Shown piece after piece: positions 54,871 to 64,000 of a stretch of DNA of 64,000 nt. The notes under the pieces are model-generated. The model saw only the letters and a list, made by a program, of their open reading frames with translations. It searched no databases and was not told the origin of the DNA. The stretch is taken from assembly GCF_030818575.1 (NCBI RefSeq), contig NZ_JAUTAL010000001.1, forward strand, positions 3,410,001 through 3,474,000, read 5' to 3'. The DNA is from Chryseobacterium camelliae (lineage in GTDB: Bacteria; Bacteroidota; Bacteroidia; Flavobacteriales; Weeksellaceae). The position numbers and the translations under genes are program-made. Each line of letters starts with the position of its first letter. Within the stretch, counting starts at the first letter, position 1.

Positions 54871-55719
54871 ATGAGATGGACAGACGACAGGAGCGGCAAT
54901 GTTGAAGACCGGCGGGGGCTGGGCGGAGGCGCCGTGGTTGGCGGCGGGCTAGGAACGCTGATTATAGCCGCAATTGTATTTTTTCTGGGTGGAGATCCTT
55001 CATCCATTCTTTCTTCTTCCGGCAGCACTTCTGCCCCTACGGAGCAAAGGGAACTGAATGACAAAGAGCTTAAAGTACGAGAGTTTGTAGAGATGATTAC
55101 GGCTGAAAATGAGCAGACCTGGACCAAAATCTTTGCTGAAAACAATATGCAATACAGTCCTGCAAAGGTTGTGCTTTTTGAAAATACAACCCAATCCGGG
55201 TGCGGAACTGCGCAATCGGCTATGGGACCATTTTACTGTCCTGCAGACCAGACCGTTTATATGGACATGAGTTTTTTTAGAGAACTGCAGGAGCAGTTCG
55301 GCGCTCAGGTAACAGAGTTTACGATTGCCTACGTAATGGCCCACGAGATGGGTCACCATGTCCAGACTTTACTGGGCACCACCCAGAAAGTAGATGAAAT
55401 GAGGAGAAGCGGCCAGTATTCGGAAGCGCAGATGAACCGTGTTTCCGTTGCGACAGAACTCCAGGCAGATTTCTATGCAGGAGTCTGGGCCAAGCAGACG
55501 GATAACAGGGAGCATATTCTTGAACCGGGAGATATAGATGCGGCAATCAGCGCAGCGGAAGCCGTTGGTGATGATAACATCCAGAAACGTTCCCAAGGAT
55601 ATGTAAACCAGGAAAGTTTTACCCATGGTTCATCAGCACAACGTAAAGAATGGTTTATGAAAGGGTATAATACCGGAGATATCAAACAGGGAAATACTTT
55701 TGACGAGCTTTTAAAATAA
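54871..55719 (+). CDS. ypfJ: Neutral zinc metallopeptidase (YpfJ family)
   Basis: 282 residues. Begins MRWTDDRSGNVEDRRG as is typical, with one transmembrane helix (about 24-48, GGGAVVGGGLGTLIIAAIVFFLGG), then the peptidase domain with the zinc motif MAHEMGHHVQ (HExxH) and conserved LQADFYAGVWA and SQGYVNQESFTHGSSAQR. Predicted to face the periplasm. Function in the cell is unclear. It is divergent from the lipoprotein operon. Confidence 0.94.
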   Translation: MRWTDDRSGNVEDRRGLGGGAVVGGGLGTLIIAAIVFFLGGDPSSILSSSGSTSAPTEQRELNDKELKVREFVEMITAENEQTWTKIFAENNMQYSPAKVVLFENTTQSGCGTAQSAMGPFYCPADQTVYMDMSFFRELQEQFGAQVTEFTIAYVMAHEMGHHVQTLLGTTQKVDEMRRSGQYSEAQMNRVSVATELQADFYAGVWAKQTDNREHILEPGDIDAAISAAEAVGDDNIQKRSQGYVNQESFTHGSSAQRKEWFMKGYNTGDIKQGNTFDELLK

Positions 55720-55746
55720 CTTTATTCTCCTCTCACCATAAAATAA

Positions 55747-55775
55747 AACCGGGCTATGAGTTTCATAGCCCGGTT
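55747..55775. terminator. Bidirectional terminator between ypfJ and the GLPGLI gene
   Basis: Thirteen-bp stem AACCGGGCTATGA / TCATAGCCCGGTT with a three-base loop; A- and T-rich flanks on both sides, between two convergent genes. Confidence 0.86.
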
Positions 55776-55778
55776 AAT

Positions 55779-56615
55779 TTATTTCAATTCTATAGGATTG
55801 CTGTTTCTCTTTGCTTCATCTTTGATTCTCTCTTCCATTCTTTTTCTTGCATCAGCAGGTGGTGTTGGCGGGCCACCTTCTCCGCCTCTTGTCATCATTC
55901 TCATCTGCCCTCCTCCTGAATTCATGAATGACATAGGGTCTGCCGCGAAACGTTCCTGCTGTTTAATATAATCTGCACGCTTTACCTTGATTGTATTTCC
56001 AAACTGATTCAGGGATGGAAGTTCAGCCAGTTTATAGTTTTTCATCAGGTCAAAGGAATAATCCCCTTTATCATCCTCTGCTTTCACAATAAGCCCTGGA
56101 AGTCCGGTGAATTTGTAGGGACCATCCTGATAAGGCAAATCTGCAGTAAACCATGCTGTCCAGTGGCGACCGCCGAAATCGGTTTCTGCCTTTTGTACTT
56201 TGTACTCCCCTATCTTGGTAGTTTCCGGAAAAATCTTCCAGTTCATGGGACGGTCTTCCTCGTACGTATAAATATCCCTTCCTATCCTGTCCTTAAAATA
56301 GGTTTTCTGGCTGGTTTTATCTTTTTCAATGGAATAATTGATATTCGATCTCAGGCTTTCCATCTGATCCCTGCTGATCATGCCTCTTCCTCCGCCGCCC
56401 TGAAAAGCTTGCTGAAAAATGGAATCCCTTTTGAGCCTGTTCTCAGAATAAAACATGGATTTGTCTTTAGAGATATCCAGATATGCATTTTCCGTCTTGA
56501 TGTCATTCTTGTTGGAAGCATCCGGTTTCATGGTCACCTGGTATACGAATCTGTTGGTTTGTGCAGCAATGGACTGCATCAGAAGCATAAAAGCAATAAC
56601 GCCTAATTTTTTCAT
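55779..56615 (-). CDS. GLPGLI family protein
   Basis: 278 residues, exported (signal peptide ending near AAQTN). Carries the defining motif FTGLPGLIVKAED, preceded by WTAWFTADLPYQDGPYKF. Bacteroidetes genomes hold many members of unknown function, some near TonB-dependent receptors; none is adjacent here. A Gly/Met/Pro-rich stretch near the C-terminus (SGGGQMRMMTRGGEGGPPTPP) is unusual and likely disordered. Confidence 0.92.
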   Translation of the reverse strand: MKKLGVIAFMLLMQSIAAQTNRFVYQVTMKPDASNKNDIKTENAYLDISKDKSMFYSENRLKRDSIFQQAFQGGGGRGMISRDQMESLRSNINYSIEKDKTSQKTYFKDRIGRDIYTYEEDRPMNWKIFPETTKIGEYKVQKAETDFGGRHWTAWFTADLPYQDGPYKFTGLPGLIVKAEDDKGDYSFDLMKNYKLAELPSLNQFGNTIKVKRADYIKQQERFAADPMSFMNSGGGQMRMMTRGGEGGPPTPPADARKRMEERIKDEAKRNSNPIELK

Positions 56616-56726
56616 TTCTTAGCCTGATTTATAGATTGGATTTCAAAAGCTTATCAAAGTTAAAGCCATCGATGATAAAAATTGATAAAATAAAATTGCC
56701 GATTTTTATATCCTGATTTTTGTTCG

Positions 56727-56734
56727 TATTTTTG
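56727..56734 (+). promoter_or_regulatory. Possible -7 box of the suf locus
   Basis: TATTTTTG matches the Bacteroidetes -7 element 28 bases before the sufA-like ATG. No well-spaced TTG is found, so support is partial. Confidence 0.4.
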
Positions 56735-56762
56735 CCTAATTAAATCATTCTAAATAAATACA

Positions 56763-57092
56763 ATGATAAAAGTATCAGATCACGCAAAAGAGAAAGCCAT
56801 ACTGCTCATGAGGGAGGATGGATTTGACGCTTCTGAAGATTATATAAGGGTAGGTGTAAAAAGCGGCGGATGCTCCGGTCTGGAATATGTACTGAAATTT
56901 GACAACCAGAAAACAGATGCAGACCAGATTTTTGAAGATAACGGGATTAAAATCATAGTGGATAAAAAATCTATCCTGTATCTTGCAGGAACTACCCTGG
57001 AATACTCAGGAGGACTTAACGGAAAAGGATTTGTCTTTAACAATCCAAACGCAGCCAGAACATGCGGTTGCGGGGAGTCTTTCAGCCTGTAA
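56763..57092 (+). CDS. sufA: A-type iron-sulfur cluster assembly protein (SufA/IscA/HesB)
   Basis: 109 residues. Cluster-binding cysteines in SGGCSGLEYVL and the C-terminal RTCGCGESFSL, the family pattern C-x(n)-C-G-C. Acts as scaffold or carrier that passes Fe-S clusters to targets. It precedes sufB by about 455 bases; the gap holds a decayed four-helix-bundle gene. Locus order sufA-like, sufB, sufC, sufD is common in Bacteroidetes. The exact subtype (SufA versus IscA or ErpA) is not resolvable by eye. Confidence 0.93.
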   Translation: MIKVSDHAKEKAILLMREDGFDASEDYIRVGVKSGGCSGLEYVLKFDNQKTDADQIFEDNGIKIIVDKKSILYLAGTTLEYSGGLNGKGFVFNNPNAARTCGCGESFSL

Positions 57093-57134
57093 AGGCTATT
57101 GAAAGATTCCGGGATTAAGAAATTTAGAAATTAT

Positions 57135-57516
57135 ATGACTGTTTCATTTGAACATTTCCCGGTTTATAAAAAGGCAATTTCATTTACAGTTGAAGTTTTT
57201 AAAATTCTTGATGATGAAAATTTACAGAAAGGATTTTCTCTTAAGGAACAGTTGAAAAGAGCCACATTATCAGTAAGCAACAATATTGCTGAGAGCTCTG
57301 AATATGGAAGCAAATAAACAATTAATCAGATTCCTTTGAATTGCTAAAGGGAGCTGTGCTGAAGTAAGAAATATGCTGTTTGTGTTATTCCGGTTAGAGA
57401 AAATTGATGATAAGATTTTTCATGCACTTAATCATGAGTGCCTGGAAATCACAAAAGAAATTTATCATTTTATAAAATATCTTGAAAAGAGCAATTTAGA
57501 TTCTAGAAATTCCTGA
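57135..57516 (+). pseudogene. Decayed four-helix bundle protein gene (23S-IVS-encoded protein family)
   Basis: Starts MTVSFEHFPVYKKAISFTVEVFK and proceeds through SLKEQLKRATLSVSNNIAESSEYGSK, typical of the four-helix bundle family known from 23S rRNA intervening sequences and elsewhere. An extra T makes AAA-TAA at the Lys-Lys-Gln position. After that the other frame continues (QLIRFL, then IAKGSCAEVRNMLFVLFRLEKIDD, then LEITKEIYHFIKYLEKS) with a further in-frame TGA at about 57341 and ends at 57516. Two lesions make true inactivation likely. It is wedged between sufA and sufB. Confidence 0.8.
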
Positions 57517-57547
57517 ATTTCTTAATCTCTGAATCTCTGAATACATT

Positions 57548-58996
57548 ATGAGTAAATACACAGAAGACGACCTAAGGGTTGATCTAGAAAATAAAAAATA
57601 CGAATTCGGCTGGGAAACCCAGATTGATTACGAGGAGTTCCCCATCGGCCTGAATGAAGATATTGTGCGAGCCATTTCCGCCAAGAAGGAAGAGCCGGAA
57701 TGGATGACGGAATGGCGTCTGGAATCATTCAGGGTCTGGCAGAAGATGACAGAACCGGAATGGGCCAACATCAAATATGAGAAGCCTGATTTTCAGGCCA
57801 TCAGATATTATGCGGCACCCAAAGTGAAACCGGAGCTGGCCAGCCTGGACGAAGTGGACCCTGAGCTGATCAAAACATTTGAAAAGCTGGGCATTAATAT
57901 TGAAGAACAGAAAAGGCTTTCCGGAGTAGCCGTTGATATCGTTATGGACTCTATTTCCGTAAAGACAACGTTCCAGGATACACTGGCCGAGAAAGGGATT
58001 ATTTTCTGTTCTATTTCTGAAGCGATCAAGCATCATCCGAATCTGGTGAGGAAATACATCGGGAAAGTGGTTCCGCGAGGCGATAACTTTTATGCCGCCC
58101 TGAACTCCGCTGTATTTTCAGACGGCAGTTTCTGTTACATTCCTAAAGGCGTACGATGCCCGATGGAGCTTTCCACCTATTTCCGGATCAACCAGGCCGG
58201 AACAGGGCAGTTTGAAAGAACACTTGTTATTGCTGATGAAGGCAGTTATGTATCTTATCTTGAAGGATGTACTGCACCGTCAAGAGACGAGAATCAGCTG
58301 CACGCAGCTGTCGTTGAGCTGATTGCCCTGGACAATGCTGAAATTAAATATTCGACGGTTCAGAACTGGTACCCTGGTAATGAAGAAGGAAAAGGCGGGG
58401 TATTCAATTTTGTAACGAAAAGAGGGCTTTGCGAGAGAAAGGCAAAGATTTCATGGACACAGGTTGAAACGGGTTCTGCAGTGACATGGAAGTATCCGTC
58501 ATGCATATTAAAAGGTGATGGTTCTATCGGTGAATTCTATTCTATCGCAGTAACAAATAACCATCAGTACGCAGATACGGGAACTAAAATGATCCATATC
58601 GGGAAAAATACCCGCTCGACTATTATTTCAAAAGGAATTTCTGCAGGAAAATCGCAGAACTCCTACCGTGGGCTCGTTAAAGTAATGCCTTCGGCCAAAG
58701 GGGCAAGAAACTTTTCCCAATGTGATTCTTTGCTGATGGGCAATGAATGCGGAGCACATACATTTCCATACATTGAAATTAAAGATCCTTCCGCACAACT
58801 GGAGCATGAGGCGACCACTTCAAAAATCGGTGAAGATCAGATCTTCTACTGTAACCAGAGAGGAATCGATACAGAGAGAGCTATTGCTCTGATCGTAAAC
58901 GGGTTCAGCAAAGAAGTCCTCAATAAGCTGCCAATGGAATTTGCCATTGAGGCCCAGAAACTTCTGGAAATCTCACTGGAAGGCTCAGTAGGATAA
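57548..58996 (+). CDS. sufB: Fe-S cluster assembly protein SufB
   Basis: Scaffold subunit of the SufBCD complex, 482 residues. Contains [31 protein letters not shown], the beta-helix core [39 protein letters not shown], and the C-terminal [42 protein letters not shown] with the conserved His and Cys. Normal length. First of the sufB-sufC-sufD run. Confidence 0.97.
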   Translation: MSKYTEDDLRVDLENKKYEFGWETQIDYEEFPIGLNEDIVRAISAKKEEPEWMTEWRLESFRVWQKMTEPEWANIKYEKPDFQAIRYYAAPKVKPELASLDEVDPELIKTFEKLGINIEEQKRLSGVAVDIVMDSISVKTTFQDTLAEKGIIFCSISEAIKHHPNLVRKYIGKVVPRGDNFYAALNSAVFSDGSFCYIPKGVRCPMELSTYFRINQAGTGQFERTLVIADEGSYVSYLEGCTAPSRDENQLHAAVVELIALDNAEIKYSTVQNWYPGNEEGKGGVFNFVTKRGLCERKAKISWTQVETGSAVTWKYPSCILKGDGSIGEFYSIAVTNNHQYADTGTKMIHIGKNTRSTIISKGISAGKSQNSYRGLVKVMPSAKGARNFSQCDSLLMGNECGAHTFPYIEIKDPSAQLEHEATTSKIGEDQIFYCNQRGIDTERAIALIVNGFSKEVLNKLPMEFAIEAQKLLEISLEGSVG

Positions 58997-59112
58997 TATT
59001 TCAATCAGGAATACAGAACAGAATATGATTGTGTTCCGATCACTTGGCCACCTTATGAATACTCTGCATACAGAGGAATTTAATAGAATTATAAAAAGAA
59101 AAGTTAGCAAGA

Positions 59113-59856
59113 ATGTTACAAATTAAAGACCTTCACGCCAGAATTGAAGACGGCGCACAAATATTAAAAGGAATTAACCTCGAAATCAAGCCGGGCGAGG
59201 TCCATGCCATCATGGGGCCGAACGGTGCCGGTAAATCTACCTTATCTTCTGTTATTGCAGGTAAGGAAGACTATGAAATCACAGAAGGAGAGATTATTTT
59301 CGACGGAGAATTGATCAACGAGGATGCTCCTGAAGAAAGAGCGCATAAAGGAATTTTCCTTTCATTTCAGTATCCTGTGGAGATTCCCGGGGTTTCTGTA
59401 ACCAATTTCATTAAAGCGGCCCTGAATGAAAACAGGAAAGCCAACGGTATGGAAGAAATGCCTGCTAAGGAAATGCTTGCTATGATCCGTGAAAAATCTG
59501 AGCAGTTGGGCATAAAAAAAGATTTTCTTTCCCGATCATTAAATGAAGGATTCTCCGGTGGAGAGAAAAAAAGAAACGAAATTTTCCAGATGATGATGCT
59601 GAATCCTAAACTGGCAATCCTTGACGAAACGGATTCCGGACTGGATATTGATGCATTGAGAATTGTGGCAGACGGCGTGAACCATTTCAAGAATGAAGGC
59701 AATGCCGTACTTTTGATTACCCACTATCAGAGATTACTGAACTATATCCAGCCTGACTTCGTCCATGTACTGGCCAACGGAAAGATCATCAAAACAGGAG
59801 ACAAATCCCTTGCCTTTGAACTGGAAGAAAAAGGATACGACTGGCTTTTAAATTAA
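59113..59856 (+). CDS. sufC: Fe-S cluster assembly ATPase SufC
   Basis: ABC-type ATPase of the SufBCD complex, 247 residues. Walker A GPNGAGKSTLSS, signature FSGGEKKRNEI, Walker B LAILDETDSGLDID and the switch His in LLITHYQRLL. Starts 116 bases after sufB; the gap has no gene. Confidence 0.97.
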   Translation: MLQIKDLHARIEDGAQILKGINLEIKPGEVHAIMGPNGAGKSTLSSVIAGKEDYEITEGEIIFDGELINEDAPEERAHKGIFLSFQYPVEIPGVSVTNFIKAALNENRKANGMEEMPAKEMLAMIREKSEQLGIKKDFLSRSLNEGFSGGEKKRNEIFQMMMLNPKLAILDETDSGLDIDALRIVADGVNHFKNEGNAVLLITHYQRLLNYIQPDFVHVLANGKIIKTGDKSLAFELEEKGYDWLLN

Positions 59857-60003
59857 GATTGAAATTTTGAGCTTCAGTGAGTGATTCTCCTGTTATAACA
59901 GTGATGAGTCATGGTCTCAGATATACAAATGAGTCTATTTTGCGGAATAGCAATTCAGCCTAATAAAAAGAAAAAAATGGTGCGAACCACAGATATACCA
60001 GTA

Positions 60004-61311
60004 ATGGCATTAAAAGAACAGATTACAGAAAACCACAATGAGTTTTTGGAAAGTCTTCGTCATAGATTCCTTGATGATGACCGTAGAGCAGCGCTTGAAA
60101 GATTCGAAAAGAAAGGTTTTCCATCCAAGAAAGACGAAGAATATAAATATACCAACCTAAAGGAAATCATTGAGAAAGGATATAACTTTTTCCCGAAAGA
60201 ACCTCATACCATCACCAAAGAACAGCTGGACCAGCTGCATCTGGGGGAGGAGAATTTTGACTGGATCACGTTCGTTAACGGTAAACTGAATAAGGAACTA
60301 TCCAAAGTTTCCATTGAAAACGTAGAGTTCCTTTCGTTCAATCATGCCCTGAATGATGAAAAGCACAGGGATATCTTCGATCAGTATTTCAATACAATCG
60401 CTTCTAAAGATTCTGCATTTACAAATCTTAACCAGGCGTACTGCAAATACGGATTTTTCCTTAAAGTCCCTAAAAATGTAGTGATCGAAAAACCGATCCA
60501 TGTTTTTTACATCTCCCAGAATCAGGAAGAGAATACATTTTACAATACCCGTAACCTGCTGATCGTTGAGGAAGGTGCCAAGGTGGAAATCATAGAGAGT
60601 CACCATAACTTCGATGCGTCTTACGTGTTTACCAATTCGGTAACGGAAATTTTCACGCATGCGAATGCAAAAGCTGACTGGCATAAACTGCAGAACGACA
60701 ATGATACTTCGTATCTTGTTGACAGTACTTTTGCCAGGCAGGAAAAAGACAGTTTAACCACTGTGAATACATTTTCATTCGGTGGGAAACTCGTCAGGAA
60801 CAACCTGGATTTCATACACAACGGATCAAACATTAATTCTTTCATGAACGGGATTACCATTATTGGTAAAGACCAGCTGGTTGACCATCATACAGCAGTT
60901 CACCACAATTTCCCGAACTGTGAGAGCTACCAGAATTATAAAGGGATTTTTGACGGCAAATCGCATGGCGTATTCAACGGAAAAGTTTTCGTGGATAAAG
61001 AAGCCCAGAAAACCAATGCCTATCAGCAAAATAACAATGTTTTACTGAGTGAGGGAGCCGCTATCGATACCAAGCCTCAGCTTGAAATCTTTGCCGATGA
61101 TGTTAAATGTTCTCACGGATGTACTGTAGGCCAGCTGAATGAGGATGCATTATTCTACCTGAGAGCAAGAGGGATTTCTAAAAAGGAAGCTCAGGCACTG
61201 CTTCTCTATGCATTTGCTAATGATGCCATGCAGAATATTGACATTGAAGCCCTAAAGGAAAAAATCTCCAAACTTCTGGTTGAAAAGCTGGAAGTGGACA
61301 TAGAATTTTAG
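60004..61311 (+). CDS. sufD: Fe-S cluster assembly protein SufD
   Basis: Partner of SufB, 435 residues. Start taken at ATG 60004 (MALKEQITENHNEFLESL) because the frame back to 59911 encodes unrelated residues. Markers: GFPSKKDEEYKYTNLKEI, the beta-helix NTRNLLIVEEGAKVEIIES, and the C-terminal GVFNGKVFVDKEAQKTNAYQQNNNVLLSEGA and DDVKCSHGCTVGQLNEDALFYLRARGI with the conserved His/Cys. A bidirectional terminator follows; sufS and sufE are not in this window. Confidence 0.96.
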   Translation: MALKEQITENHNEFLESLRHRFLDDDRRAALERFEKKGFPSKKDEEYKYTNLKEIIEKGYNFFPKEPHTITKEQLDQLHLGEENFDWITFVNGKLNKELSKVSIENVEFLSFNHALNDEKHRDIFDQYFNTIASKDSAFTNLNQAYCKYGFFLKVPKNVVIEKPIHVFYISQNQEENTFYNTRNLLIVEEGAKVEIIESHHNFDASYVFTNSVTEIFTHANAKADWHKLQNDNDTSYLVDSTFARQEKDSLTTVNTFSFGGKLVRNNLDFIHNGSNINSFMNGITIIGKDQLVDHHTAVHHNFPNCESYQNYKGIFDGKSHGVFNGKVFVDKEAQKTNAYQQNNNVLLSEGAAIDTKPQLEIFADDVKCSHGCTVGQLNEDALFYLRARGISKKEAQALLLYAFANDAMQNIDIEALKEKISKLLVEKLEVDIEF

Positions 61312-61330
61312 GAACATGTTTCCCAATATC

Positions 61331-61361
61331 AAAAAAGCACTTCATAATGAAGTGCTTTTTT
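61331..61361. terminator. Bidirectional terminator after sufD
   Basis: Fourteen-bp perfect stem AAAAAAGCACTTCA / TGAAGTGCTTTTTT with a TAA loop, between sufD and the convergent DUF3078 gene. Confidence 0.9.
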
Positions 61362-61376
61362 GGGTTAAAAGATATA

Positions 61377-62303
61377 TTATTTTTTAATCCACCATTGACT
61401 GTCCTGACGGCTGGAGCGTTTCACACCGTTATCCACCGTATAGGCAAATCCTATTCCCAGGGTTTGTTTCAGCTGGGTTTTCTGGATCTGGTTATGGTCA
61501 TATAATACATCCACCGTTATGTTGGTAGAAATAAATTTGTTCACTTTCATATTGAGGATGGCACCATAGGACAGAACAAGCCTTTCCGGATGGTCCAAAT
61601 AATTTGAAAATATAGAGGCTGTATTTGTAAGATTAATATTTTCCATAATTTTCAGCTTATAAAAAGCGGTACCCAGGAAACCAAATTGTAAAAGCGAAGT
61701 ATCACCGTCCTGTTTTAAGCCGTATGTCCCTGCTGTCTGAAGTTCCTTATCTAATACCAGAGTCCATCTGGCATTGGTTGGTCTGAGGTTTACAGTAATA
61801 TTATCATTCGGCCTATAAGTGATCCCGAGACCCAAGTTCAGGTAGCCCGGAGCCATGAAATTGGAGATTTTTTTAGCTTGGGGATTGTTTCCGTCTTCAT
61901 AACCGGCAGAAAACTGGGTCTGTAATCCGGCACCTGCTGACATATACCAGCTTTTAGAAAACTTCCTCCCGTAATTGGTGGAAATATTGATGAGATCCTG
62001 TGTTTTTCGCGTTCCCAACCCTTTGGTATTATTCTGCCCATAGTCTAAAATAATGATGTTTTCCCAAAGGTCATTGTCCTTTTCGTAGGTGAGGTTATAA
62101 TTAGCCCCGGCGAGCCAGCCGACATTGTTGGCTCCCCCTCCTACCCACTTTGAAAAGGCGGTCTGGTTGACCAGCAATGTATTTTTTCCAAGAACCGACC
62201 AATGCTTCACCGTATCAGATACCGGCTGCTCATCAGTCTTTTCTTCCTGAGCATGAGCATATATTCCAAGAGTTACAGCAATCGCGAATACAAGTTTTCC
62301 CAT
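61377..62303 (-). CDS. DUF3078 family outer-membrane protein
   Basis: 308 residues with a signal peptide (VFAIAVTLGIYAHAQ). The DUF3078 pattern is clear: LLVNQTAFSKWVGGGANNVGWLAGANYNLTYEKDNDLWEN and LGTRKTQDLINISTNYGRKFSKSWYMSAGAGLQTQFS. Repeated amphipathic strands suggest a beta-barrel in the outer membrane. Function unknown. Monocistronic. Confidence 0.9.
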   Translation of the reverse strand: MGKLVFAIAVTLGIYAHAQEEKTDEQPVSDTVKHWSVLGKNTLLVNQTAFSKWVGGGANNVGWLAGANYNLTYEKDNDLWENIIILDYGQNNTKGLGTRKTQDLINISTNYGRKFSKSWYMSAGAGLQTQFSAGYEDGNNPQAKKISNFMAPGYLNLGLGITYRPNDNITVNLRPTNARWTLVLDKELQTAGTYGLKQDGDTSLLQFGFLGTAFYKLKIMENINLTNTASIFSNYLDHPERLVLSYGAILNMKVNKFISTNITVDVLYDHNQIQKTQLKQTLGIGFAYTVDNGVKRSSRQDSQWWIKK

Positions 62304-62557
62304 ATTTCAAAAAAATTTTGATACAAAAATAAAAATATAAATTTTGCCGTTTTCCTGCTTTATGTGATGAATACTCATTTTATAATCAAATCATTAAGAA
62401 TAAATGATATAAAAAGATAGGATTGGGGCAATATTTTCATTTTAGGATATATTTTTCTGAAAAATCTACTTTTTGTCTCAAAAAGAACTCATCTCCTGAA
62501 AACCTCGCCAAAATTTCCGGAATTTATTCTTGGCTTCCCGTTTGACGTAATCTAGCC

Positions 62558-63325
62558 ATGCTAAAAAATGTAATTTCCAGAAAAGCTGTTATTTATCCTT
62601 TACTGATGCTGGCTGCGATGTGGCTGGGCTATCTGTTGCAGATGGCCGGCTTTTTTGAAAATTGCTTCGGAGCTATTATTCCCCTGTTGCCGGAAGGCCT
62701 GCTGGGTGTAATTACTTCACCTTTGCTGCATGGCAATCTGGATCATATTATTGGCAACTCTATCCCGATAGCCATCCTGATGTTCCTGCTGTATCAGTTT
62801 TATCCGTTGGTTGCCAATAAGGTTTTTGTTATCGGCTGGCTGGCGACGGGGCTACTGCTGTGGCTGCTGCCTCCCGTAGATATCCTCACGGGAGAATATA
62901 TGTACACCTGTACTATAGGGGCCAGCGGAGTTGTTTATGTCCTTGCTTTTTTTCTTTTTTTCAGCGGTGTATTCCGGTGGAATGTTAAACTCCTTACCAT
63001 CTCTCTCCTAGTCGTTTTATACTACGGAAGCCTTGTTTGGGGGATGTTTCCTGAAGAATTGTTTTACAATCTTCAGGCACCGAGTAAAGTTTCGTGGCAG
63101 GCACACCTGGCTGGAGCTATTGTAGGAAGCATTATTGCATTTGCCTTTAAAAATGTAGGTGAAAAGAAGAAGAAATACATCTGGGAATTCCCTAATTATT
63201 ACAGTGAAAGAGATGATAAGCTCTGGCAGCAGTACAAAGAAAATCATCCTGAAGATTTTTCTGAATTGCCCTACAAGAAAAAAGATGACATTTGGGATCA
63301 TCTGGACGAATTAAGGAAGAAATAA
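62558..63325 (+). CDS. Rhomboid family intramembrane serine protease
   Basis: 255 residues, with six hydrophobic segments. The catalytic Ser is in the GASG motif (CTIGASGVVYVLAFFL), the His in WQAHLAGAIVGSIIAF, and the HGNLDHIIGN oxyanion-side loop is present (SPLLHGNLDHIIGNSIP). A hydrophilic C-terminal tail of about 50 residues is Lys/Glu-rich. Cleaves membrane proteins within the bilayer; substrate unknown. It lies 34 bases before dprA. Confidence 0.93.
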   Translation: MLKNVISRKAVIYPLLMLAAMWLGYLLQMAGFFENCFGAIIPLLPEGLLGVITSPLLHGNLDHIIGNSIPIAILMFLLYQFYPLVANKVFVIGWLATGLLLWLLPPVDILTGEYMYTCTIGASGVVYVLAFFLFFSGVFRWNVKLLTISLLVVLYYGSLVWGMFPEELFYNLQAPSKVSWQAHLAGAIVGSIIAFAFKNVGEKKKKYIWEFPNYYSERDDKLWQQYKENHPEDFSELPYKKKDDIWDHLDELRKK

Positions 63326-63359
63326 ATCTTAATTTGTTACATTTGATAAAAAAACACCT

Positions 63360-64000
63360 ATGATTTCTGAAGAACACCTGTACGCCATCGCACTCCGCGA
63401 GTGCAGTCTCATCGGCGATATTAATTTCAGTAAGCTTGTAAGAACCTTCGGCAATGCAAAGCTTGCCTGGGAAAAAGCACGCCCGGGAGCTGGGAGCCGT
63501 AGAGGGAATCGGGCGTAAGGCAGTAGCAGATATCGGCAATCCGGATTACCTGAGGTTTGCTGAAAAAGAAATTAAGTTCTGCGAAAGAGATAACATCACA
63601 ATTAAATTAAGGCATCTGCGTGATCTTCCACCACTTTTAAATGAATGCGATGATGCGCCGGCCATCCTCTATCAGAAAGGCGAAATTGACAATACGCTAA
63701 AAACGGTAAGCATTGTAGGAACGCGGAATATGACGCCGTACGGAAAATCTTTTATCCATACTTTTTTTGAGGAAACCCAGTCATGCAGGTACAGTTCTGT
63801 AAGCGGACTGGCGCTCGGAGTAGATAAAGAAGTCCACGAACAGTCACTGAACATTAATATTCCTACCGTAGCCGTACTTGCCCATGGGTTCCATACATTA
63901 TATCCTTTCAGAAACAGGAGGCTGTCGGAAAGAATCCTTGATCATGGAGGAGCACTCCTCACAGAATTCAATTCTTCCCGGAAGCCGGACCGTGAAAACT
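63360..64000 (+). pseudogene. dprA: DNA-processing protein DprA, frameshifted and cut by the right edge
   Basis: DprA loads RecA on incoming single-stranded DNA during natural transformation. The start MISEEHLYAIALRECSLIGDINFSKLV is in one frame up to about 63480, then a stop TAA occurs at 63516. Dropping one C in the CCC run at 63482-63484 restores KARRELGAVEGIGRKAVADIGNPDYLRF. The frame then stays open to the edge through the Rossmann-like DprA core (SIVGTRNMTPYGK, SVSGLALGVDKEVHE, TVAVLAHGFHTLYPFRNRRL, GALLTEFN). All downstream codons look intact, so a sequencing indel is as likely as real loss. The C-terminus is outside the window. Confidence 0.88.

Noticed and set aside
1..64000. CRISPR arrays, rRNA operons, insertion sequences
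   Set aside because: No regularly spaced repeats, no rRNA sequence and no transposase ORF with terminal inverted repeats were seen. The only longer direct repeat is the tRNA-Asn cassette.

Overview
The window reads as chromosomal DNA of a Chryseobacterium-like member of the Flavobacteriia (Bacteroidota). The evidence is a type IX secretion (T9SS) C-terminal sorting domain, GLPGLI, DUF5687, DUF3078 and PorD/DUF4835 family proteins, a Bacteroidetes-type omega subunit, and promoters of the TTG-(about 19 nt)-TAnnTTTG type. It is gene-dense and mostly core housekeeping. There is no rRNA, CRISPR array, transposase or recognisable complete integrase.

Left part (1-13 kb): a secreted GH13 alpha-amylase running off the left edge, a T9SS-sorted repeat protein with a FISUMP-like domain, an AraC-type regulator, a serine beta-lactamase-like hydrolase, two unrelated fumarases (class I and class II) head to head, and an ECF sigma factor / membrane protein / outer-membrane protein operon. 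13-24 kb: a DUF5687 ABC permease with an ATPase that is frameshifted in its Walker A motif, then the conserved block recN-porD-coaBC-rpoZ-bamD, a TetR regulator, a TatD-type hydrolase, tcdA and rnpA. 23-38 kb: an envelope operon (miaB, sigma-54 activator, membrane protein, lptE, a 783-residue repetitive acidic protein, a small membrane protein), poxB with an MFS transporter, lysA, an exonuclease with a decayed GIY-YIG-like domain, and a HerA-like ATPase. 38-43 kb: a persulfide-type sulfur module (metallo-beta-lactamase with two rhodanese domains, a rhodanese lipoprotein, a thioredoxin), a nitrilase and rseP.

43.3-47.5 kb is the one clearly accessory segment. Two identical tRNA-Asn genes, each with its own near-identical promoter, bracket an AT-rich insert of about 4 kb. 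It holds two tiny ORFs and a compact four-gene operon that I read as a sporulation-delaying-protein (SDP/cannibalism-toxin-like) system: an SdpC-like lipoprotein precursor with a C-terminal hydrophobic segment, SdpA, SdpB, and a PH-like membrane protein in the position expected for immunity. A canonical Bacteroidetes promoter sits directly upstream. This is the most interesting part of the window.

Right part (47.5-64 kb): a frameshifted lipoprotein followed by apt, a TPR protein and ribH, an LTA-synthase-like sulfatase, a lipoprotein / lipoprotein / glutathionylspermidine-synthase-like operon, a zinc metallopeptidase, a GLPGLI protein, a SUF iron-sulfur locus (sufA-like, sufB, sufC, sufD) interrupted by a decayed four-helix-bundle gene, a DUF3078 protein, a rhomboid protease and a frameshifted dprA cut by the right edge.

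Three otherwise good genes (ABC ATPase, lipoprotein, dprA) each carry exactly one extra base. This suggests either residual sequencing/assembly indels or recent inactivation, and should be checked before any of them is called a pseudogene.
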